Assembly: GCA_028818705.1 (NCBI GenBank)
Contig: JAPPNJ010000085.1
Coordinates: 517-38,805 of the forward strand
Length of the DNA: 38,289 bases
Direction of reading: 5' to 3'
From: Candidatus Poribacteria bacterium
Lineage (GTDB): Bacteria; Poribacteria; WGA-4E; WGA-3G
In this document: positions 31,822 to 38,289 of the stretch, piece by piece
How the letters are laid out: each line of letters begins with the position of its first letter
Position numbering within the stretch: position 1 is the first letter of the stretch
Program-made: the position numbers and the translations under genes
Notes under the pieces: generated by a model
What the model was told of the DNA's origin: nothing
Seen by the model: the letters and a program-made list of their open reading frames with translations, nothing else
Database searches by the model: none

Positions 31822-33149
31822 TGAACTATAATACATGGTTCCAGTGCAGCGAAGGATGTGGTGAGACCTATCCACTAACAGAAATTATCTATCGTTGCAA
31901 AAATTGCGGTGGTCTCTTAGAAGTGCAGCACGATGTGGAGGTTTTGAAACAGCGCAGCGCTGCTGATTGGCAATCTCTCTTTGAGCGACGCTATATGCGT
32001 ACACAATATCCGTACGGTAGCGGCGTCTGGGGAAAAAAGGAGCTTGTCTGCCCAATTGTAGATGACACTAACATCATCTCTATGTATGAGGGGGGGACGA
32101 ATCTGTTCTGGGCAGAACGTTTCGGTGAACAACTTGGCTTAAGCGACCTCTGGATCAAGCAGTGCGGTAACAGTCACACCGGCTCTTTTAAAGACCTTGG
32201 GATGACCGTTCTCGTCTCAATGGTTAAACAGATTATTGCGGAATCTGGTAATATCCGCGCTGTTATGTGTGCGTCTACTGGCGACACTTCTGCTTCACTG
32301 GCAGCGTACGCATCTGCAGCAGGTATTCCTGCGATTATCCTCTTACCCAAAGCGAAGGTTACGCGCGAACAGTTAATTCAGCCGATTGCTAACGGTGCGT
32401 TGACGCTTTCGTTGGAAACGGATTTCGACGGATGCATGGCGATTGTTCAAAAACTTGCTGCTCGGAAAGACTTTTACCTCGCGAATTCGATTAATTCCAT
32501 CCGCATCGAGGGACAAAAAACTATTAGTATCGAAATAGTGCAGCAGTTTGATTGGGAAGTTCCTGATTGGATCATTATACCGGGAGGTAATCTAGGCAAT
32601 GTGTCTGCTCTCGGATTAGGCTTTTTAATGATGCTGGAACTCGGTCTTATTGACAAACTACCACGCATTGCTTGTGCACAAGCTGAACGCGCAAATCCGC
32701 TCTACCGAAGTTATCAAACGGGGTTCACAGAATTCCGTGCGATCACAGCACAGTCTACACAAGCGACAGCAATCCAGATCGGGAATCCGGTCTCAATTCA
32801 CCGTGCGATCCGTATCCTAAAACGGTTCGATGGTATCGTTGACCAAGCAACAGAGGAAGAATTAGCCAATGCAGCGGCGAGAGCAGACAGAACAGGTTTA
32901 TTCAATTGCCCGCATACAGGTGTAGCACTGGCTGTGCTGATAAAAATGGTCGAGCGCAAACAGATCCAACGAGACGAAAGAGTGATCGTAATCTCGACAG
33001 CAAACGGTCTCAAATTCCCAGACTTCAAGGTAGGGTATCATAATACTGGTCCCGGTGAACCGCCGCCGCGTTACTTGAATGCACCGATTGAATTGGACGC
33101 AGACTATGAAGGTGTTCTGAAGCAGATTGGGGCCCACCTCGATATCTAA
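31821..33149 (+). CDS. thrC: Threonine synthase (PLP-dependent)
   Basis: 442 residues. Converts O-phospho-L-homoserine to L-threonine in the cytoplasm. The N-terminus has a zinc-ribbon-like tetrad (Cys9, Cys13, Cys26, Cys29) as in the class with this feature. The PLP lysine is Lys124 in NSHTGSFKDLGM, and the phosphate-binding loop is CASTGDTSASLAAYA. LLPKAKVTREQ and the GGNLGNVSALGLGF loop also fit. It ends the scpA-scpB transcript. Full length. No other threonine gene is close by. Confidence 0.92.
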   Translation: MNYNTWFQCSEGCGETYPLTEIIYRCKNCGGLLEVQHDVEVLKQRSAADWQSLFERRYMRTQYPYGSGVWGKKELVCPIVDDTNIISMYEGGTNLFWAERFGEQLGLSDLWIKQCGNSHTGSFKDLGMTVLVSMVKQIIAESGNIRAVMCASTGDTSASLAAYASAAGIPAIILLPKAKVTREQLIQPIANGALTLSLETDFDGCMAIVQKLAARKDFYLANSINSIRIEGQKTISIEIVQQFDWEVPDWIIIPGGNLGNVSALGLGFLMMLELGLIDKLPRIACAQAERANPLYRSYQTGFTEFRAITAQSTQATAIQIGNPVSIHRAIRILKRFDGIVDQATEEELANAAARADRTGLFNCPHTGVALAVLIKMVERKQIQRDERVIVISTANGLKFPDFKVGYHNTGPGEPPPRYLNAPIELDADYEGVLKQIGAHLDI

Positions 33150-33332
33150 GGCACTGCCTATATGAACATCTTCCGTCTAATGCCTAATCTAAGGTTTTAA
33201 AGTATAGACCCAATCTTCGGCAGATCAGTTCCCTATCTCCTCATAACACAAATCACTTTCTGAATTCGTAGGGATGGAGGTCCTCTAAAAGGACAACAAC
33301 TTCTGGTTTCCATACGGAAAAGGAATATCGAA

Positions 33333-33962
33333 TTGATTTTCAACACAGTCGGTCCTGCTTACCGTGTTCATACACAACGACTGGTGATCCGGTGCTGGCA
33401 GCCTGAGGATGCCCCGTTCCTCAAAGCATCAATTGATGAGAATTTAGATCATCTCCGTCCACAGATGCCGTGGGCAATGAATGAACCGACAGACTTGCAG
33501 ACAAAAATCGAGTCCATCCGTCGGTTCCGCGGTAAGTTTGACCTGGGGCAGGACTTCACTTATGGGGTTTTTAATTTGGACGAAACCCGAGTACTCGGTG
33601 GTACGGGATTGCATCCGCGAATCGGCGAAGCAGCATTAGAAATCGGTTATTGGATCCATCACACATACACGAATAAGGGATTGGCGACAGAAACGGCGGC
33701 TGCACTAACCCAGGTCGCCTTTAAGATTAATAAAGTCAGTCGTGTGGAGATCCATTGTGATCCGGAGAACATAGCGAGCGCGAAAGTCGCAGAAAAGATC
33801 GGTTTTTTTCACGAAGCGACGCTATCTCGCCGCCTGCTTCGGAAAGATCGCGCCCCACGGGATATGATGATATGGACGATGTTCGCGGACCAGTATCCGA
33901 GTTGCAACGTCGCCACCACGAAAATCAAGGCGTATAATGTGACAGGTCAACGTATTCTGTGA
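33333..33962 (+). CDS. GNAT family N-acetyltransferase (RimJ/RimL-like)
   Basis: 209 residues from TTG 33333, with AGGA 9 nt upstream. Conserved blocks: HTQRLVIRCWQPEDAPFL at the start, then the EIGYWIHHTYTNKGLATETAA acetyl-CoA-binding region (about 98-118) and SAKVAEKIGFF. Members acetylate ribosomal-protein N-termini or small molecules; the target here is unknown. The C-terminus runs about 20 residues past the family's usual end. The 183-nt gap before it shows no gene, only a small GTCCT/AGGAC hairpin. Confidence 0.82.
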   Translation: MIFNTVGPAYRVHTQRLVIRCWQPEDAPFLKASIDENLDHLRPQMPWAMNEPTDLQTKIESIRRFRGKFDLGQDFTYGVFNLDETRVLGGTGLHPRIGEAALEIGYWIHHTYTNKGLATETAAALTQVAFKINKVSRVEIHCDPENIASAKVAEKIGFFHEATLSRRLLRKDRAPRDMMIWTMFADQYPSCNVATTKIKAYNVTGQRIL

Positions 33963-34111
33963 AAGCTCAACTACAACGCTGAGCCGACAGGTTGCTATTT
34001 GAAAATCCATCCTCTCTCATTTTGGATAATCGCGCCCTGCCCTAGGCAGTTTTTTCCAATGGGTACACTCCTTATACAGAAACACAAATGAAATCATGCC
34101 AGAATAAAAAT

Positions 34112-34141
34112 TTGCAACAAATCTGCCAAATATGGTATAAT
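34112..34141 (+). promoter_or_regulatory. Extended -10 promoter for xylose isomerase
   Basis: TTGCAA (34112-34117), 18-nt spacer, perfect TATAAT (34136-34141) preceded by TGG (extended -10). It lies 53 nt before ATG 34195. Confidence 0.6.
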
Positions 34142-34194
34142 CTAAACGTTGGCTCACAAGCTTCGCTAAAATTACAAATAATAGGAGTAAATGA

Positions 34195-35364
34195 ATGTCA
34201 GAACAGTATCAGCCTAAGCCTGAGCATAAATTCACCTTTGGATTATGGACTGTAGGTAATCCAGGACGTGACCCATTCGGTGATGTTGTCAGGCCCCCTT
34301 TGAAACCCACCTACACTGTAAAAAAACTAAGCGAGTTGGGCGCGTACGGCGTCAATTTACACGATAACGACTTAGTTCCCTTTGATGCCTCAGCAGTTGA
34401 ACGTGATAAAATCGTTAGCGAATTCAAACAAGCACTCGCTGACCACGGCATGAAAGTGCCGATGGCAACAACAAATCTCTTTTTCCATCCAGTTTTTAAA
34501 GATGGGGCGTTTACCTCTAACGACCCTAAGGTGCGGGCGTTTGCGATCCAGAAGACTCTGAATGCTATCGACCTCGGCGTAGAACTCGGGGCAACTGTCT
34601 ACGTGTTTTGGGGTGGACGTGAAGGTGCAGAAGTAGATGCCTCTAAAAACGGACCGGATACCGTCAGGTGGAACCGCGAGGCGATGAACTACTTCACGCA
34701 CTATGTCAAAGACCAGGGCTACGACCTTCGTTTTGCTCTGGAAGCGAAACCGAATGAACCGCGGGGTGATATCTACCTACCGACAACTGGTCACATGCTC
34801 GCCTTTATTGAAACACTCGATCATCCAGAAATGGTTGGGGTTAACCCGGAATTCGCACACGAAACGATGGCGGGGTTAAGCTTCATCCACGGTGTTGCTC
34901 AAGCATACGAAGCAGGAAAACTCTTTCATATCGACCTGAATGATCAGAAGATGAGTCGTTTCGATCAGGATTTACGATTTGGCTCAGAAAATATTAAAGG
35001 TGCGTTCTTCCTCGTCAAATTCCTCGAAGATGTTAACTGGGACGGCAATCGACACTTTGATGCGCACGCTTATCGGACGGAAGACGAACAAGGAGTTTGG
35101 GATTTTGCTGCAGGATGTATGCGAAGCTACCTGATACTCAAAGAAAAAGCGTGTCGCTTCAACGAAGACGCTGAGATTCAAGGACTCCTCGCCGAACTGC
35201 ATGCACGGGATGTTGAACTTGAAGGGCTTATGGCACACTACAACGCTGAGAGCGTTGGAAAATTGAGAAAGATAGACTTTGAACCGGATACTCTTGCACA
35301 GAAAGGGCTTGGATACGAGAAATTGGATCAACTCACATTCGAGATCTTAACCGGCGTCCGATAA
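34195..35364 (+). CDS. xylA: Xylose isomerase (class I, actinobacterial type)
   Basis: 389 residues, the length of the short class I enzymes. Interconverts D-xylose and D-xylulose, and also glucose and fructose. Active-site residues are visible: His56 and Asp59 in [15 protein letters not shown], Trp139 in YVFWGGREG, and the metal ligands Glu183, Lys185 and Glu188 in [17 protein letters not shown] and the distal Asp residues follow. TAGGAG lies about 9 nt before the ATG. No xylulokinase is adjacent, so a role in catabolism of other sugars is possible. Confidence 0.94.
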   Translation: MSEQYQPKPEHKFTFGLWTVGNPGRDPFGDVVRPPLKPTYTVKKLSELGAYGVNLHDNDLVPFDASAVERDKIVSEFKQALADHGMKVPMATTNLFFHPVFKDGAFTSNDPKVRAFAIQKTLNAIDLGVELGATVYVFWGGREGAEVDASKNGPDTVRWNREAMNYFTHYVKDQGYDLRFALEAKPNEPRGDIYLPTTGHMLAFIETLDHPEMVGVNPEFAHETMAGLSFIHGVAQAYEAGKLFHIDLNDQKMSRFDQDLRFGSENIKGAFFLVKFLEDVNWDGNRHFDAHAYRTEDEQGVWDFAAGCMRSYLILKEKACRFNEDAEIQGLLAELHARDVELEGLMAHYNAESVGKLRKIDFEPDTLAQKGLGYEKLDQLTFEILTGVR

Positions 35365-35582
35365 GCAAAACTTTTACCTGCGGGTCTACGAGACTGCGCG
35401 TGAAACTCTCGACTCACCATGAGTAATTGGCAATCGGTTGTCGGTAAAGAGGTTTCGTCTCACACTGGTCCTCCTAAAGATAGCCTCAAACCTCGTAGCT
35501 CGTAATGTAATGGAGAGCGGATTTAAGGAACGCATCCGATAAGTCTAACGCCTGTTGTTCCTCCGCAAGGTAAAATTAAAAA

Positions 35583-37475
35583 ATGAATACACTTATCATT
35601 GCGGTTTTGAGTTTTGTCGGCTTCATCGTCGCCTATCATACATACGGCAAGTGGCTGGCGAGAAAAATCTTCGGCTTGGATGCCGAAGCAACGGTGCCGA
35701 GTCAAGAACTACGAGATGATGTTGATTACGTCCCTACGAAAAAAGAGATTATCTTTGGACATCACTTCACGAGCATCGCTGGTACAGGTCCGATTGTGGG
35801 ACCTGCGATTGCAGTCTTTTGGGGCTGGTTACCGGCGTTGCTGTGGGTTGTTCTCGGTTCTGTGTTTATCGGTGCCGTTCACGATTTTGGTGCGCTTGTT
35901 GTCTCGCTACGCAATCGTGGGCAAAGTGTTGGCGAAGTTGCGGGTAGAATGATTGGTCCCCGCGCTAAATTTCTTTTCCTGTTCGTCCTCTTTATGGGTT
36001 TGACTATTGTCCTCGCTATCTTCGGCTTAGTCATCGCCCTAATTTTCTCCTACTATCCTGAATCTGTCCTGTCTGTTTGGATAGAAATTCCGCTCGCTAT
36101 AGCCATCGGTATCTGGATTTATCGCAGAGGTGGTAATATTCTTGTTCCATCCATTGTTGCGCTTGGTATCATGTATATTGGCATGGCACTTGGCGCTTAC
36201 GTTCTACCGATTGATTTGGGACAATGGTTCGGCATCCCTCTGCTTGGACAAACTTACTTGAACGTTGTGGTGATCTGGACCCTGGTGCTTTTTGTCTACT
36301 GCTTCATCGCCTCAGTGCTGCCCGTATGGACCCTGCTGCAACCCAGAGATTTTATCAATAGCCATGAATTAGTATTAGCACTCCTTTTACTTATACTCGG
36401 ACTCGCTGTTGCAGGATTCACAGGTAGGGCAGATTTGGTAGCATCTGCACCTCCTGTTGCCTCTGACATCCCACCCGACGCCCCGCCGATTTGGCCCTTC
36501 CTGTTTATTACGATTGCGTGTGGTGCTGTCAGCGGCTTTCACTGCATGGTGAGTTCCGGGACCTCCAGCAAACAGGTGTCCTCTGAAGGTGATGCCCAAT
36601 ACGTTGGCTACGGGGCGATGTTGCTTGAAGGTGGACTTGCTGTGATCGTTATCCTTGCTTGTTGCGCTGGTATCGGTATGGGTATTTTTAATCGGACGGG
36701 CACTGGGGCAAACTATGCCTTTGAACCTATTGTCAAAGCAGAGAGCGCAGCTCCCGTTATTAATCACGATGCGTGGAAAGCCCGCTACGCGATCAAAACG
36801 GAAACAAATACTGATGGAACCACTAAGGTTGTCAGTGGTTGGGCGAGTCATGGCCTCAAAGCGAAGGTGAGTGCGTTTGTTGATGGCGGTGGAAATTTCC
36901 TGGCATCTCTTGGTATTCCGCTTAAGATGGCGATTTCGATTATGGCGGTTCTTGTTGCGAGTTTTGCTGCGACAACATTAGATACAGCGACGCGGCTCCA
37001 ACGGTATGTCATCTTTGAACTGGCACAGACTGTTAACATCAAGCCGTTGACGAACCGTTATATCGCGACTGCGCTGGCGTTGGTGCTTGCTGCAGCTGTC
37101 GCCTTGCTGCAGGGCCCGAGTGGACCTGGTAGTGGTGGTTTGACGCTTTGGCCCCTTTTTGGCGCGACGAACCAACTCTTGGCTGGATTAGCCTTTATGG
37201 TAATCGTCTTCTATCTCTTACGCCGCAACAAACCGATATGGTTCGCGTTCCTCCCGATGGTCGTCATGCTTATCATGCCCGGATGGGCAATGCTTCATCA
37301 GATGTTTAACCCAGCGACAGGATGGCTGTTCACTGGTAAATACCTACTCTTTGGATTCGGTGTTGCTGTGGAAGCACTGCAGATCTGGATGATTGTTGAG
37401 GGTGTTATCGCGTGGCGACACGCACGTGGGAATTATCCCGAACTCCCGCCGTTGGAAACCGTTACGGCTGATTAA
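35583..37475 (+). CDS. cstA: Carbon starvation protein CstA family transporter
   Basis: 630 residues with about 15 hydrophobic helices. CstA-type proteins carry pyruvate or peptides across the inner membrane. The signature block is FGHHFTSIAGTGPIVGPAIAV (about 58-78), followed by GAVHDFGALVVSLRNRGQSVGE. FHCMVSSGTSSKQV and FGATNQLLAGLAFMV are other family blocks. A soluble loop around residues 372-425 is longer than most. The upstream 218 nt shows no gene; a GAGGTTT/AAACCTC pair with a long loop is at about 35449-35495. Its substrate here is not proved. Confidence 0.88.
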   Translation: MNTLIIAVLSFVGFIVAYHTYGKWLARKIFGLDAEATVPSQELRDDVDYVPTKKEIIFGHHFTSIAGTGPIVGPAIAVFWGWLPALLWVVLGSVFIGAVHDFGALVVSLRNRGQSVGEVAGRMIGPRAKFLFLFVLFMGLTIVLAIFGLVIALIFSYYPESVLSVWIEIPLAIAIGIWIYRRGGNILVPSIVALGIMYIGMALGAYVLPIDLGQWFGIPLLGQTYLNVVVIWTLVLFVYCFIASVLPVWTLLQPRDFINSHELVLALLLLILGLAVAGFTGRADLVASAPPVASDIPPDAPPIWPFLFITIACGAVSGFHCMVSSGTSSKQVSSEGDAQYVGYGAMLLEGGLAVIVILACCAGIGMGIFNRTGTGANYAFEPIVKAESAAPVINHDAWKARYAIKTETNTDGTTKVVSGWASHGLKAKVSAFVDGGGNFLASLGIPLKMAISIMAVLVASFAATTLDTATRLQRYVIFELAQTVNIKPLTNRYIATALALVLAAAVALLQGPSGPGSGGLTLWPLFGATNQLLAGLAFMVIVFYLLRRNKPIWFAFLPMVVMLIMPGWAMLHQMFNPATGWLFTGKYLLFGFGVAVEALQIWMIVEGVIAWRHARGNYPELPPLETVTAD

Positions 37476-37544
37476 AAAGCACAGACATAAGACGCTGAAA
37501 ACCCCACGCAGTCATACAATACATAAGCAGACAGCATCTGAAAA

Positions 37545-37838
37545 ATGTTAACTAACCGCATCTCCGAAAGCTCTTTACTTATACGGGAAGCCCGGAAAAC
37601 ATTAACATCTTTACAAGGAGAAATTAAAAAGATCACCGACCAATTGAAGAAGGGAAATATGAATCCGGGGATAGGTAATAAATCGATTGGGAGTGGAATT
37701 ACCGAATCAAGAACTCGTGGTGGTGCGCGGGTTTACTGGAGAATTAGAGAAAGTCATTTAGAAATCTTAGGCATTTCTGGTAAGGACAACCAGCAGAAAG
37801 TCATCAACGCGGTTTTGCAACGTTTTGGAGGTGAATAA
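37545..37838 (+). CDS. Small protein, possibly RelE/ParE-like toxin
   Basis: 97 residues. The C-terminal half (SIGSGITESRTRGGARVYWRIRESHLEILGISGKDNQQ) has the strand pattern and basic RVYWR core of RelE/ParE-type folds, where a conserved Arg-Tyr motif is followed by a LxIxxxxxKD strand. The N-terminal 35 residues form a likely coiled helix. I am not certain of the family. The next gene begins 3 nt after its stop. If a toxin, it would cleave mRNA or poison gyrase; which of the two is not seen. Confidence 0.55.
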   Translation: MLTNRISESSLLIREARKTLTSLQGEIKKITDQLKKGNMNPGIGNKSIGSGITESRTRGGARVYWRIRESHLEILGISGKDNQQKVINAVLQRFGGE

Positions 37839-37841
37839 AAA

Positions 37842-38234
37842 GTGGACAAACCTTATACAACTCTTCAGGGCAACGGCTATCAATTAACGATCTATACTGG
37901 AATCACACCTCTGGACCCTGATAACGATAATGTTGATGTTCATGTAACCTTTCCGAATGGTGAGAGCTTCTCCGCTGTCTTTTTTACCCTTCAAAATATT
38001 GAGACCTTGATGAAAGACTACAGAAAGACTGGAGAATGTGCTAACGGCTCGTATTTCTGGACATCTGATATGCTAATTGTTCAAAAACTTACGGAACAAA
38101 CTATCTGTGAAATAGTTGAAAATTTGTTGGCAGATGAAGAATTTAAGTCTGTCTTTTCAAAAAATGAGGAGTCTCCAATTATTTCACCTAAAGATGGCAA
38201 CAGACTATTCAAAAACTTTGACGAATCTCTATAG
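37842..38234 (+). CDS. Unknown protein paired with the small putative toxin
   Basis: 130 residues from GTG 37842, preceded by GGAGG 10 nt upstream. No named family is recognised. It is acidic, with a strand-rich N-terminus (YQLTIYTGITPLDPDNDNVDVHVTF) and a helical, charged C-terminal half ending KNFDESL. By its tight 3-nt spacing it is the likely partner, possibly antitoxin or immunity protein, of the preceding basic protein; it does not resemble DNA-binding antitoxins such as VapB, PhD or HigA. Confidence 0.55.
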   Translation: MDKPYTTLQGNGYQLTIYTGITPLDPDNDNVDVHVTFPNGESFSAVFFTLQNIETLMKDYRKTGECANGSYFWTSDMLIVQKLTEQTICEIVENLLADEEFKSVFSKNEESPIISPKDGNRLFKNFDESL

Positions 38235-38289
38235 TAGGACTTACGCAGTTTCAAATTTGAGTGCGGGTGATTTGAGTTGCTGACAGAGA

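Noticed and set aside
33150..33332. tRNA or small RNA between threonine synthase and the GNAT gene
   Set aside because: No cloverleaf; only a 5-bp GTCCT/AGGAC hairpin is present.
36387..36851. 154-residue ORF antisense to the CstA gene
   Set aside because: Low-complexity reverse reading of a well-supported transporter; no start signal or family likeness.
38233..38252. TAGGACTTACGCAG near the right edge as an insertion-sequence end
   Set aside because: The string looks like some transposon termini I recall, but no transposase or opposite end is visible in the remaining bases.

Overview
The window reads as a chromosomal piece from an uncultured Gram-negative bacterium of moderate GC content. 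It has outer-membrane PorV/PorQ-type beta-barrel proteins (two), lipoproteins with lipoboxes, a Wza-type polysaccharide export protein, and a scatter of PhyH dioxygenase, amidohydrolase-2, enolase-superfamily and xylose isomerase genes. With intergenic spaces full of short palindromic repeats, this mix most resembles Candidatus Poribacteria (sponge or marine). That assignment is inference; no rRNA or other phylogenetic marker is present. I found no rRNA, tRNA, integrase, transposase or true CRISPR array.

Layout. 1-1748: tail of an unknown gene, a C26 glutamine-amidotransferase-like hydrolase, and a convergent PorV/PorQ protein. 2023-6304 (minus strand): a tight four-gene cluster transcribed as four-helix-bundle protein, Type ISP-like DNA methyltransferase, one-TM small protein, PIN-domain RNase; this is the accessory, defence-like part. 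6357-10548 (minus): polysaccharide export protein, two small proteins (one conserved basic protein, one zinc-ribbon/DUF2007), amidohydrolase, LPG-synthase/flippase-like membrane protein. 10905-12128: MFS transporter. 12129-12606: repeat-rich spacer with an inverted-repeat element and a striking run of seven palindromes. 12607-17113: second PorV/PorQ protein, PhyH dioxygenase, enolase-superfamily enzyme, ADP-ribosylglycohydrolase. 17263-21636: lipoprotein, ELM1-like protein, secreted protein with an internal duplication, lipoprotein with a tandem Cache-like repeat. 21954-25864: DegT aminotransferase, DCC-lipase maturation factor fusion, HisN-type phosphatase. 25881-33962: GNAT, cyclase, CCA-adding enzyme, site-2 protease, ScpA, ScpB, threonine synthase, second GNAT; the CCA-enzyme-to-threonine-synthase run is a housekeeping operon. 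34195-37475: xylose isomerase and CstA-type transporter. 37545-38234: a two-gene cassette that looks like a toxin/antitoxin-type pair.

The most notable signals are: (i) the four-helix-bundle gene bounded by inverted arrays of a 7-bp repeat (GTTRTGR), which also write the C-terminal tail of the protein and abut the start of the methyltransferase; (ii) the four-gene cluster itself, with a methyltransferase whose N-terminal nuclease motif appears changed at the key acidic position; (iii) the palindrome array at 12337-12519, where stems vary freely but pairing, 4-nt loop and linkers are kept; and (iv) a dispersed hairpin repeat with a compensatory base-pair change that touches coding ends of two genes. 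Several reading frames have better starts than the longest ORF, and TTG or GTG starts are common.
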